64,000 nt of DNA from an uncultured Rhodospira sp. (lineage in GTDB: Bacteria > Pseudomonadota > Alphaproteobacteria > Rhodospirillales > Rhodospirillaceae): the NCBI RefSeq assembly GCF_937138205.1, contig NZ_CAKZOT010000080.1, forward strand, positions 1 through 64,000, read 5' to 3'. This document shows positions 48,735 to 57,016 of the stretch, piece after piece; positions within the stretch are counted from its first letter, which is position 1, and each line of letters starts with the position of its first letter. A program made the position numbers and the translations under genes. The notes beneath the pieces are model-generated. The model saw only the letters and a program-made list of their open reading frames with translations. It was not told the origin of the DNA and searched no databases.

Positions 48735-49931
48735 GTGGGCGTTCCCCTGATCCAGCAAGTCCGTGTCGGCGCGTACCTGATGAAGCAGCGCCTGCGCGGC
48801 ACCCGGCGCTACCCCCTGGTTCTGATGCTGGAGCCACTGTTCCGCTGCAACCTGGCGTGTCCCGGTTGCGGCAAGATCGACTACCCGGACAGCATCCTGA
48901 ACAAGCGCCTGTCGGTCGAGGACTGCGTCGCGGCGGCCGAGGAATGCGGCGCGCCCGTGGTCTCCATCGCCGGGGGCGAGCCCCTGTTGCACCGCGAGAT
49001 CAAACAGATCGTCGAGGGCCTGACGGCCCGGAAGCGGTTCGTCTATCTCTGCACCAATGCCACGCTGTTGATGAAGCGCCTGGACGACTTCACGCCGAGC
49101 CCGTACCTGACGTTCTCCATCCACCTGGACGGCGACCGCGAGCACCACGACAAGGCGGTGGACCAGACGGGCGTGTTCGACAAGGCCACGGCGGCCATCC
49201 GCGAGGCGCGGGCGCGCGGCTTCCGTGTGACCTGCAACACCACCCTGTTCGAGGGCGTCGAGGTGGAACGGGTGGCCGAATTCCTCTCCTTCGCGACTGA
49301 CGATCTGGGCGTCGAGGGCGTGACAATCGCTCCCGGTTTCGCCTATGAGCGGGCGCCAATGAAGGAGGTGTTCCTGAACCGCCAGCGCACGAAACAGCTC
49401 TTCCGCGACCTGTTCGCGCGCGGCAAGGGCAAGGGCTGGCGCTGGAACCAGTCGTCGCTGTATCTCGACTTCCTGGCCGGAAACCAGACCTACGACTGCA
49501 CCCCCTGGGGCAATCCGACGCGCACCGTGTTCGGCTGGCAGCGGCCATGCTACCTGCTCAACGAGGGCTCGGTGGCCACCTTCAAGGAACTGATGGAGAC
49601 CACCGACTGGGACAGCTACGGCACCGGCCGCTACGAGAAGTGCGCCAACTGCATGATGCACTGCGGCTACGAGGCGACGGCGGTCGAGGACACCGTGCGC
49701 CGGCCGTGGAAGGCGCTCACGGTGGCGCTGAAAGGCATCCGCACCGATGGACCCATGGCGCCGGAGGTGTCGTTCGAGCACCAGCGCCCGGCGCAATGGG
49801 TGTTCGACGATTTCGTGCGGCGGCAAATGAACCGGGCCGACGCGGCCAAGGCCGACCGTGAGTCGGCCCGGGCCTGCGCCGGGTCCGGCGCCAGCCACGC
49901 CAACCGCAAGACGGACCAGGACGCGGCCTGA
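48735..49931 (+). CDS. hpnH: Adenosyl-hopene transferase (radical SAM) HpnH
   Basis: 398-aa radical SAM enzyme that attaches a 5'-deoxyadenosyl group to diploptene, the first step of bacteriohopanepolyol side chains. The cluster motif is FRCNLACPGCGKIDYP (CxxxCxxC, near 39-46), with GGEPLLH for SAM contact. The C-terminal region has CANCMMHCGYEATA, typical of the family. The start is a GTG with AGAGG eight bases upstream. A polar tail after 370 is variable. A clear terminator follows. Confidence 0.95.
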   Translation: MGVPLIQQVRVGAYLMKQRLRGTRRYPLVLMLEPLFRCNLACPGCGKIDYPDSILNKRLSVEDCVAAAEECGAPVVSIAGGEPLLHREIKQIVEGLTARKRFVYLCTNATLLMKRLDDFTPSPYLTFSIHLDGDREHHDKAVDQTGVFDKATAAIREARARGFRVTCNTTLFEGVEVERVAEFLSFATDDLGVEGVTIAPGFAYERAPMKEVFLNRQRTKQLFRDLFARGKGKGWRWNQSSLYLDFLAGNQTYDCTPWGNPTRTVFGWQRPCYLLNEGSVATFKELMETTDWDSYGTGRYEKCANCMMHCGYEATAVEDTVRRPWKALTVALKGIRTDGPMAPEVSFEHQRPAQWVFDDFVRRQMNRADAAKADRESARACAGSGASHANRKTDQDAA

Positions 49932-49987
49932 AGCGGGGCGCCTAGCCGCCCGTCCATCCGCACGCCCACCCTTCCTGCAAGTCTTCG

Positions 49988-50017
49988 CCCCCGCCGCCGG
50001 ACGGCGGGGGTTTGCTT
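49988..50017 (+). terminator. Rho-independent terminator after hpnH
   Basis: CCCCCGCCG (49988-49996) pairs with CGGCGGGGG (50002-50010) across CCGGA, followed by TTTGCTT. It ends the ispH-hpnH message. Confidence 0.85.
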
Positions 50018-50128
50018 GTGTGCCAATGCTCGTTCTGGCATTGATGGCGCGCGTCCGCGTGCATTGCTGGATATGCCGAGCGGCGCATTGCAGGGTGATA
50101 CAGAATTCATTATATTTGGGACGTCCGG

Positions 50129-50569
50129 ATGCGGATCACGGTCGAGTTCTACGAAACGCCAATGGACTGGCCGCACGATGAGGGGCGGTTCATGGACGAC
50201 ATGATCCGGATCATCGAGATTGGCGATCGTCACGAGAGAAACCGGGCTTACGAGTTGGTCTTTGAAGACCTGCTTGAGATGAAAGGAATGGCATACGACG
50301 GTCTTCTGGACCATCTCGTCGGATACACCGTCTGGCGATGGTTCGATGACCTGCCTGTGTACCAGACTCCGGGAGAACCTGGTGCGCTCTTCGCGCCGGT
50401 GGAAGAGCAAGACGAAGATGGAGCGGTGCGGGTCGTGATCCATGTGCTCGGCGGGTTTCGCCGGTTGTCGAGGGCCGATGAGGACCTCAAAGATCAGTTG
50501 AAGCACCTGATCCACCGGCGGTGTCTGTCACTCGGTCTATGCGAGGGTGATACCCATGGAGGACTCTAG
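50129..50569 (+). CDS. Unknown 146-aa protein heading an HTH module
   Basis: Not recognised; small, acidic and soluble. It begins MRITVEFYETPMDWPHDE and contains MIRIIEIGDRHERNRAYELV, TVWRWFDDLPVYQTPG and VRVVIHVLGGFRRLSRADED. The order strand-helix-strand with a basic patch (GGFRRLS) late in the chain recalls RelE/HigB-type toxins, as does its position just before an XRE gene that it overlaps by 14 bases; no sequence motif proves it. The promoter side (49932-50128) is AT-richer around 50100. Confidence 0.6.
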   Translation: MRITVEFYETPMDWPHDEGRFMDDMIRIIEIGDRHERNRAYELVFEDLLEMKGMAYDGLLDHLVGYTVWRWFDDLPVYQTPGEPGALFAPVEEQDEDGAVRVVIHVLGGFRRLSRADEDLKDQLKHLIHRRCLSLGLCEGDTHGGL

Positions 50570-50990
50570 TGATCGAACCAAGTCTGAGCGGTTGACCGCC
50601 CTTCCCCGACGGAAGCGTCGGGAGACCCATGGTGCGTCGGTCATGGACGTGATCGTTGAACTCGAACGGGACCATCCGGATCTGGCGGCGGAAGCCCCCA
50701 TCTCCAGCGTTGCTCTGGAAATCGGTGAGATGGTCCGGGAGATGCGTCTGGCGGCGGGGATGTCGCAACGCGACCTCGCCGAGGCGGCCGGCTTGCACCA
50801 ATCGGCCATCAGCGCCATCGAACGCGGCGAAGGCAAGGACGGCCCGACGTATCGGAAGATCCGGGCGATCGCCAAAGCACTGGGCATGGACGTGGCGTTC
50901 GTGCCGCTGGCCGTCACGGCGCGGGCGACGCGGCCCGTCAGCGTTCAACCGGAAAACGATCGATCCATCAAGCGAAGAGCGCTTCCGTGA
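50556..50990 (+). CDS. XRE-family HTH regulator, antitoxin-like
   Basis: 144 aa from the ATG at 50556, within the end of the previous gene. Residues 65-125 hold a Cro/C1 helix-turn-helix: EIGEMVREMRLAAGMSQRDL, then HQSAISAIERGEGKDGP and YRKIRAIAKALGMDV, in the style of HigA antitoxins. A ~60-residue N-terminal arm (basic, then VIVELERDHPDL) is unusual. The stop overlaps the GTG of the next gene. It probably represses its own operon and may neutralise the 146-aa protein. Confidence 0.82.
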   Translation: MEDSSDRTKSERLTALPRRKRRETHGASVMDVIVELERDHPDLAAEAPISSVALEIGEMVREMRLAAGMSQRDLAEAAGLHQSAISAIERGEGKDGPTYRKIRAIAKALGMDVAFVPLAVTARATRPVSVQPENDRSIKRRALP

Positions 50991-51292
50991 CCACTTGGTT
51001 GGCTGCCATCGAGATCGTCGGGGGCGCTTTCGGTCTTCTGGGCTCGATCGTTCTCGCCATCCCAGCTCTGATGGATCTGAGCAAGCGGCGGTTCTGGGAC
51101 CGGCTCGATGGACTCAAGTCGATCAAGGGCGCCTCGCCCGAAGACATTCAAACCCTCCGCCGTCTGCTCCTTGATGACCTCCTGGGCGGCTACCGGCTGC
51201 ATGTCTGGTGCACGGTGGGGGGTGGGGCCTTGCTCGCGGTGGCGTTTCTGTGCGTGGCGGCGGCTGGAACCGCGCGGGTGATTGCCGGATAA
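50987..51292 (+). CDS. Small two-helix membrane protein, third gene of the module
   Basis: 101 aa from a GTG that overlaps the XRE stop (GTGA). One helix lies near 5-27 (LAAIEIVGGAFGLLGSIVLAIPAL), a cytosolic or periplasmic loop with a short amphipathic helix follows (EDIQTLRRLLLDDLLGG), and a second helix near 75-98 (VGGGALLAVAFLCVAAAG). Not recognised. Strict overlap with the two genes before it suggests a joint function. A membrane-acting effector or a sensor is possible; neither is shown. Confidence 0.6.
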   Translation: MTTWLAAIEIVGGAFGLLGSIVLAIPALMDLSKRRFWDRLDGLKSIKGASPEDIQTLRRLLLDDLLGGYRLHVWCTVGGGALLAVAFLCVAAAGTARVIAG

Positions 51293-51389
51293 CGGGCCAG
51301 AATGTGGCCTGAGGCGCTCGCCACAATGGGTGCCATTCGGCGGCGGCGATGGCATAGTGGGTCGCGAACCCTGACCCCGTGGTCGCAGA

Positions 51390-53042
51390 ATGGACCCGCC
51401 CACCGTGACACCCCGTCCCCGTTTTTCCACGCGACTGCTGCTTGGGCACGGCGGCTTGGCGTTGATTTGTCTGGCGCTCGCCGGCGCGTTGTTGTTCGTT
51501 CAGCGCTGGTACGAGCAGGATCGGCGCGCCCTGTTGGACGCGGCTCTGCCTCGGTTTTCCGACATGCTGGAGGTCAGCCGGCTCGGCGACACACTTGCCG
51601 AGACCGCCGGCGCCCTGGCCACGGCTGTCGACACCGCTCAGCGCCGCGCCGCCCTGGAAACCGCCGACCGCGCCCGGGCCGACCTGGAGGCGCGACTGGC
51701 CGCCCTGAACGGCAGCCAGCTTGAGGCGGCAACGCGCGATCGGTTGCGTGCCGCCGTGGCGGACGTGGGGGAGACGCTGGAGACCCTGGACGCCCTGGTG
51801 GCCCGCCGCCTTCAGATGCGCCAGGCGACCGCCGACCTGAACGCCCGGCTCGGGATGCTGGGCGACCTGTTGCCGGACCTGGAGCAGGCGTTGCTGGCGG
51901 GGCGGGCGCCGGAGGCGGTGGCGGGCGTGCTCGAGACCCAGGACCTCACCTTTCCGCCCGGTCCCAGCGGCACCAAGGCGGCAAATGCGATCCGGGGCTG
52001 GGCGCGCCACGCCCAGGTGACCGTGGGCATGATGCTGGCGGCGTCGGGCGCGGGCGGCGGCCCCGACCTGGATTACCTGGCCGCGCGTGCCGAGGAGTCC
52101 CTGCGCCGGGCCGCGTCGGCCATCCGCGCCGGTGATCGGGGCGCCATGCCGGTGATGGAGGCGGTTCAGGCCGAACTGGTGGCTCTGTCCGAGGGGGTGG
52201 ACGGCGCCGACAGCGTGTTCCGGGTGCGGCGCCAGCGCCTGACCATGGCGCAGAACCTGCCGGCGGTGCTGGAACGGGCGCATCAGGCGTCGGATCGGCT
52301 GAGCGCCGCCGTGACCCAGATCATCGCCGACCTGGAGCAGGCCCGCGCCGTGCGCGCCGCTGACCGAGCCCTGTTGGCGCCAATGTGGACCGTGGGCATC
52401 GGTGGCGTGGCCCTGTTGGGGATCGGGCTGGCGCTGTGGTCTGGGCTGGTGCTGTGGCGCGGTGGCTTGCACCGGCTGCGGCGGCTGACCGAGGCGGTGC
52501 GGGCGGCCCGCGACGACGCGCCGGTGAATGTGCCGGACCACGATCTGCTGGGCGACGAGATCGGGGTTCTGGCGCAGGCCGTCGGTGCCTTGGACGCGGA
52601 ACGGCGGCGCCTGGCGGAGGCTGTGCGCGAGTACGCGGACCGCCAGGCGGCCGTGCTCGACATGGTGCCCGCGCCGATTCTTGTCCTGAGCGCCGATGGC
52701 CGGGTTGAGAACGCGAACCCCGCCGCCGTGGACCTGTTCGGCCGGTCTGTCACCCAACTGGTGGGACGGCCGCTTGGCGAACTCGTGACGGAGGCGGACA
52801 GCGACGCGCTGGCCGAGGCCACGGCCCACGCCCTGGCGAAGCCGGGTACGCGGAGCGCGCCGCTCGACGGGATGCTGGCGCGTCCGGACGGCGAGGGCTC
52901 CCGGACCGTGACGGTCACCGTGACCGCGCCGTCCGAGGCGGCGGCCGCCACCCCCTGTCTTCTTGCCATGGTCCGGGCCGGAACCGTGGGCCAATGCGAT
53001 GGGGCCGATGCCAACCGGGAGGATGTGTCCCATGCTTCCTGA
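51390..53042 (+). CDS. Membrane sensor with HAMP and PAS but no output domain
   Basis: 550 aa. Helix 1 lies near 17-38 (LLLGHGGLALICLALAGALLF). A ~300-residue, all-helical periplasmic part follows, then helix 2 near 332-354 (MWTVGIGGVALLGIGLALWSG). A HAMP linker (LRRLTEAVRAARDD, EIGVLAQAVGALDAERRRLA) and a PAS domain (VLDMVPAPILVLSADGRVEN near 430) come next. The protein then ends about 110 residues later with no HisKA, GGDEF or methyl-accepting region. Its TGA lies 11 bases inside the acyl-CoA synthetase gene. It may work by binding a partner, or have lost its C-terminal half. Confidence 0.78.
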   Translation: MDPPTVTPRPRFSTRLLLGHGGLALICLALAGALLFVQRWYEQDRRALLDAALPRFSDMLEVSRLGDTLAETAGALATAVDTAQRRAALETADRARADLEARLAALNGSQLEAATRDRLRAAVADVGETLETLDALVARRLQMRQATADLNARLGMLGDLLPDLEQALLAGRAPEAVAGVLETQDLTFPPGPSGTKAANAIRGWARHAQVTVGMMLAASGAGGGPDLDYLAARAEESLRRAASAIRAGDRGAMPVMEAVQAELVALSEGVDGADSVFRVRRQRLTMAQNLPAVLERAHQASDRLSAAVTQIIADLEQARAVRAADRALLAPMWTVGIGGVALLGIGLALWSGLVLWRGGLHRLRRLTEAVRAARDDAPVNVPDHDLLGDEIGVLAQAVGALDAERRRLAEAVREYADRQAAVLDMVPAPILVLSADGRVENANPAAVDLFGRSVTQLVGRPLGELVTEADSDALAEATAHALAKPGTRSAPLDGMLARPDGEGSRTVTVTVTAPSEAAAATPCLLAMVRAGTVGQCDGADANREDVSHAS

Positions 53043-54687
53043 GGCGGGGACGTTCGATGACCTGCTGCGCCGGTTCACGTGGCATGTGCCCGAGCGGTAC
53101 TCCCTGGCCGTCGATGTGTGCGACCGCCATTGCGCCGGCGGTGAGGGGGGCGCGGCGCCGGCGATCATCGAAGAATCTCCGGACGGCACGGTCCGCCGGT
53201 ACAGCTTCGCGGACCTGCGGCGGGCCTCAAGCCGTCTGGCCAACGTCCTGGCCGGACGGGGCGTCGGGGCTGGTGATCGGGTGGCGGTGCTGCTGGGGCA
53301 GCAATGGGAAACGGCGGTGGCCCATGTCGCCGCGTGGCGTCTGGGCGCGATCTCCGTGCCGCTGTTCACCCTGTTCGGGTTCGACGCATTGTCCTACCGT
53401 CTGTCGGACAGCGGTGCGCGGGCGCTGGTGACCGACGCGGCGCAGGTCGAGCGCATCGCCGACCTGTTGCCCGATGTGCCCGACCTGGGCACCATCATCT
53501 GCCTGGGGGCGGGCTCCCGCGACGTTGCGGACCCGGCGCAACGCCTGATCGCCTGGGACGCGGCGCTGGCCGCCGCGTCGGAGGCGCACGCGCCAGTGGA
53601 CACGGCGGCGGACGACCCGGCGCTGATCATCTACACCTCGGGCACCACGGGAAAGCCCAAGGGCGCGCTGCACGCTCACCGCGTGCTGCTCGGCCACCTG
53701 CCGGGCGTCGAGTTGCCGCAACGGCTGTTCCCGAAGCCGGGAGACCTGTTCTGGACGCCCGCCGACTGGGCCTGGATCGGCGGCCTGATCGACGTGCTGT
53801 TGCCGTCGCTACATCACGGCGTGCCGGTTCTGGCCCATCGCGGCGCCAAGTTCGATCCCGAGGGCGCCTTCGCCCTGATGGCGCGGCACCGGGTGCGCAA
53901 TGTCTTCCTGCCGCCCACGGCGCTGAAGATGCTGCGGCAGGTTCCGGATCCGCGCCGCTTCGGCGGTGACCTGCGCTCGGTGGGGTCGGGCGGCGAGACG
54001 CTGGGCGAAGGCCTGCTGGACTGGGGCCGGGAAGCCCTGGGCGTGACCATCAATGAGTTCTACGGCCAGACCGAGTGCAACCTCGTGGTCTCGAACTGCG
54101 CGGACCTGTTTCCGGTACGACCGGGATCCATGGGGCGATCCGTGCCGGGTCACACGGTGGCGGTGGTCGATCCGGACACAGGCGCGCCGGTGGCGGCAGG
54201 CGAATTGGGGTCCATCGCCGTGCGCCGGCCCGACCCGGTCATGTTCCTGGGCTACTGGAACAATCCCGACGCGACGGCGGCCAAGTTCGTCGGCGACTGG
54301 CTGCTGACTGGCGACACCGGGCGCATGGACGACGACGGCTATGTCTGGTTTGTCGGGCGCGACGACGACGTGATCACCTCCGCCGGTTACCGCATCGGCC
54401 CGGGCGAGGTCGAGGACTGCCTGCTGAAGCACCCGGCCGTGGCCATGGTGGCCGTGGTCGGCGTCCCCGATCCCCAGCGCACCGAGATCGTCAAGGCGTT
54501 CGTGGTGCCGGTCCCGGGCGCGATCGAGGCCCACGGCGGCGAGGCGGCGTTGATTCGCGCCTTGCAGGACTTCGCCAAGGCGCACCACGCCGCCCACGCC
54601 TATCCGCGCCGCATCGCCTTTGTCGACAGCCTGCCCATGACCACCACCGGCAAGATCATGCGCAAGGACCTGCGGGCAATGGGGTAG
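53032..54687 (+). CDS. Acyl-CoA synthetase (AMP-forming)
   Basis: 551 aa from the ATG at 53032, with GGGAGG nine bases upstream; the ORF track starts earlier at a TTG. The adenylate-forming motifs are complete: IIYTSGTTGKPKGALHAH near 197, YGQTECNLV near 342, WLLTGDTGRMDDDGYVWFVGR near 423, and the catalytic lysine in PMTTTGKIMRKDLR at the end. It resembles the acetyl/propionyl to medium-chain acyl-CoA synthetase branch. The substrate acid is unknown. Overlap with the sensor gene hints that synthesis is tied to that sensor. Confidence 0.9.
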   Translation: MLPEAGTFDDLLRRFTWHVPERYSLAVDVCDRHCAGGEGGAAPAIIEESPDGTVRRYSFADLRRASSRLANVLAGRGVGAGDRVAVLLGQQWETAVAHVAAWRLGAISVPLFTLFGFDALSYRLSDSGARALVTDAAQVERIADLLPDVPDLGTIICLGAGSRDVADPAQRLIAWDAALAAASEAHAPVDTAADDPALIIYTSGTTGKPKGALHAHRVLLGHLPGVELPQRLFPKPGDLFWTPADWAWIGGLIDVLLPSLHHGVPVLAHRGAKFDPEGAFALMARHRVRNVFLPPTALKMLRQVPDPRRFGGDLRSVGSGGETLGEGLLDWGREALGVTINEFYGQTECNLVVSNCADLFPVRPGSMGRSVPGHTVAVVDPDTGAPVAAGELGSIAVRRPDPVMFLGYWNNPDATAAKFVGDWLLTGDTGRMDDDGYVWFVGRDDDVITSAGYRIGPGEVEDCLLKHPAVAMVAVVGVPDPQRTEIVKAFVVPVPGAIEAHGGEAALIRALQDFAKAHHAAHAYPRRIAFVDSLPMTTTGKIMRKDLRAMG

Positions 54688-54766
54688 GGCTCGACCCTCA
54701 GGGCAATCGGGTGAACGTGGGCCCATCGTCGAGACGGACCACCGGGGCAGAGGCCCGCACAAAACC

Positions 54767-54919
54767 CGTCATTGCGAGCCGGCGTCTTTGGACGCCGGCG
54801 AAGCAATCCAGGGCTTGTTCATGATGTATTCGCCCTGGATTGCCCCCTTGTGGGGCGGGGGCCAACCCCCGCCCCACAAGGATCTGGATTGCTTCGTCAC
54901 TTCGTTCCTCGCAATGACG
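54767..54919. repeat. MITE-like element, copy 2
   Basis: 153 bp with the same ends as 25724-25839 (CGTCATTGCGAG and CTCGCAATGACG) and the shared inner palindrome GAAGCAATCCAGGGC / GCCCTGGATTGC. This copy carries an extra perfect 15-bp hairpin, CTTGTGGGGCGGGGG/CCCCCGCCCCACAAG, near 54847-54881. It fills most of the gap between the acyl-CoA synthetase and caspase genes; 54920-55003 shows nothing else. Confidence 0.85.
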
Positions 54920-55003
54920 GATTGTGTGTTCGCGACCCCAATAAACCACTTGGGAGGGTTCTCGCTCCCACAGGCATCGTTCACCCGATTGCCCCTCTCG
55001 GCC

Positions 55004-57016
55004 CTATTGCACCCGCACGAAGAGGAAGTCACCACCCTCGTGCCCGGCCAGGCGGATGTCGGAATACTCCGGCGTCTGTGTGGTGTTCAGGATCACCGGC
55101 CGGCGCAACTGGGCGAACAGGTTGGTGCCGTCGATGACGCCTGTGTTGTCCCGCAACGTCGAGATGAACGCGCTGGCGAACGGCGAATGGCCATCGCCGA
55201 CGCTGTCGGCCACGGGCTCCAGGCCACCGGACGACATGGCGAGGCGCGCCCGTTTGCTGGCCATGCGGCGCAGATAGGCGGGCGTCGGCGCCTCCGGCAC
55301 CGTCAGGCTGCGGGTGAGCGTGCCGGCGAAACAACTGTCGGCGACGACCAGCACATGCTTGGCGCGCAAGGCCCGCACCGCATCGCGGATGGTGGCGTTG
55401 GACACCCAGTGGGTGCGGCGGTCCAGATGGGCGTTGACCGGCAGCCAGTAACCCTGGTCGGCGCCTTCGTCGAGCCAACCGTGGCCGGCGTAGTAGATCA
55501 GCAGGTTGTCGTTCGGCCCGAGGCTGTTGCGGTAGGCATCCAGGGCTTCGATGATCTCGGCGCGGCCGACGTCCAGGAGCAGGCGGACCTTGAACCCGTA
55601 CTGAGTTTCCAAGATCTCGGCCAGGACTTTCGCGTCGTCGGCGGCCGTGCCCAAATCGGGCAGTTCCCGATACGTCTGGTTGCCGATGATCAGGGCGTGA
55701 TAGGTGCCGAAGTCGATGTCTGAGAAGGTCGCCAGTTCGACCCCGGGACCCTCGTCGGCCGTCTCGTCGGGCGTATCGGCGGCGGTTTCCGATCCGCCCG
55801 AGCGGTCGGTCACGTCGCCGAACGCGGCGTTGAGGATGCTGGTCCGCCGGGCCGCGAACTCCTCGCGGCTGATCTGTCCGAGCACCAGCAGGGTTTTCAA
55901 GGCCTCCAGCTTCTGGGCGATCGAGTCCGCATCAGGTGTTCCATCAGCCGGCGTGTTTTGAGGGGCATCCGCCTGGTCCGGCGTGTTCGCGTCCGCGGGC
56001 GGGGGCGCGTCGTTGGTGGCGGCGGGCGTCGTCTCGGGCGGATCCGCCGGCGCGTCGGTGACTTGGTCCGCCGGGTCCGGTGCGGCCGGGGCCTGTTCGC
56101 GGACGGCCTCCGGCTCCGCCTCCGTCTCAGGGAGCGAGACAACCTGCTGATCCGGGGGCTGCTGATCCGGGGGCTGCTGATCCGGGGGCTGCTGATCCGG
56201 GATCGCGGCGGGTGCGGGGTCCTCCGGCGGCGGCGCGGGGGGTGCCTCGGCGGCTTCGGCCTCAGCGACCGTCTCCGGGGCGGTCGCGATCGGCTCGGGG
56301 ATCGACCCGGGCGGCGGTGGCTTGGGTCCCAGGGCCTGATGACCGACCCCGGCGGGAGGGGGCAAAACGACCACCTGCGGCTGCGGCGCCGGGCTCGGGG
56401 CGGGTGACGCTGGTGCGGGGGAGGGCGTTCCCGCGCCGCCCAGCGCGGCGCGCAGGCGGGTCCGGGCCACGCGAAGCTCGCTGTCGTTGGGGGCCAGCCG
56501 CAAGGCCTCGTCGCACGCCGCCAGGGCCGCCCGGCCGCTCAGGGTGGTGCACTTGATCCGCGCCACCTGGAGCTGGACGGCGGCGCCGCCATCGTTGCGG
56601 GATTGGGCCTGCTGCTCCTGGAAGCGCTGCTCTTCGAGATAGCTGCGTGAGACCTGGAGCGCGTGCGCCAACGCCGACCCGCCAGCCCCTGCCGCCCGCG
56701 CCTGTTCCAGTACCCGCACCGCCTCGGCGGCCTCGCCGCTATAGCGTAACGCCTCGGCCAGTTTCACAGCGACCCGGGTGTCGCTGCGGTCGGCCTCGAA
56801 CGCGCGGCGGCAGGACGAGACGGCCTGGGCCGGACCGGTCGACAGGCACTGCGCCGCCAACGACTGGGCTGCCGCAGGGCCGGCCGGGGCCCACAGAAGA
56901 GCCCCAGCGAGCACCGCAAGGCCGATCCGCCGTCCTACTTGCGCCAAAATAGATGCTCGCCGTAGTGAACGCGGTATCCGGGAAAAACGACTAGTACCCG
57001 CCACCACCTCCACCAC
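55004..57016 (-). CDS. Caspase-family (peptidase C14) exported protein
   Basis: 670 aa. A signal-like helix lies near 28-50 (RIGLAVLAGALLWAPAGPAAA). Helical TPR/Sel1-like repeats with cysteines occupy 55-190. A long Pro/Ala/Glu linker (190-370) contains four PPDQQ units. A SHOCT-like segment (LEALKTLLVLGQISREEFAARR near 375) precedes the C14 caspase domain: YHALIIGNQTY near 435, the catalytic His in IYYAGHGWLDEG (near 512) and Cys in LVVADSCFAG (near 562). Such bacterial caspase-like proteins cleave at basic residues in known cases. The GTG start is uncertain (a TTG at 56947 is an alternative). It overlaps the EF-hand lipoprotein gene by 26 bases. Confidence 0.82.
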   Translation of the reverse strand: MVEVVAGTSRFSRIPRSLRRASILAQVGRRIGLAVLAGALLWAPAGPAAAQSLAAQCLSTGPAQAVSSCRRAFEADRSDTRVAVKLAEALRYSGEAAEAVRVLEQARAAGAGGSALAHALQVSRSYLEEQRFQEQQAQSRNDGGAAVQLQVARIKCTTLSGRAALAACDEALRLAPNDSELRVARTRLRAALGGAGTPSPAPASPAPSPAPQPQVVVLPPPAGVGHQALGPKPPPPGSIPEPIATAPETVAEAEAAEAPPAPPPEDPAPAAIPDQQPPDQQPPDQQPPDQQVVSLPETEAEPEAVREQAPAAPDPADQVTDAPADPPETTPAATNDAPPPADANTPDQADAPQNTPADGTPDADSIAQKLEALKTLLVLGQISREEFAARRTSILNAAFGDVTDRSGGSETAADTPDETADEGPGVELATFSDIDFGTYHALIIGNQTYRELPDLGTAADDAKVLAEILETQYGFKVRLLLDVGRAEIIEALDAYRNSLGPNDNLLIYYAGHGWLDEGADQGYWLPVNAHLDRRTHWVSNATIRDAVRALRAKHVLVVADSCFAGTLTRSLTVPEAPTPAYLRRMASKRARLAMSSGGLEPVADSVGDGHSPFASAFISTLRDNTGVIDGTNLFAQLRRPVILNTTQTPEYSDIRLAGHEGGDFLFVRVQ
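56144..56202. repeat. 15-bp tandem repeat inside the caspase-like gene
   Basis: Nearly four copies of CTGCTGATCCGGGGG, encoding PPDQQ repeats in the linker before the protease domain. Copy number is likely to vary between strains without changing the frame. Confidence 0.85.

Noticed and set aside
47700-49898. 732-codon minus-strand ORF opposite ispH and hpnH
   Set aside because: Both plus-strand genes have complete catalytic motifs; the antisense translation is His/Arg/Gln-rich without any family signal.
51123-53369. 748-codon minus-strand ORF opposite the sensor gene
   Set aside because: Low-complexity Arg/His/Gln-rich shadow of the sensor and acyl-CoA synthetase genes.
56144-56202. 15-bp tandem units as a CRISPR-like array
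   Set aside because: No spacers; the units are contiguous, in frame and encode PPDQQ repeats.
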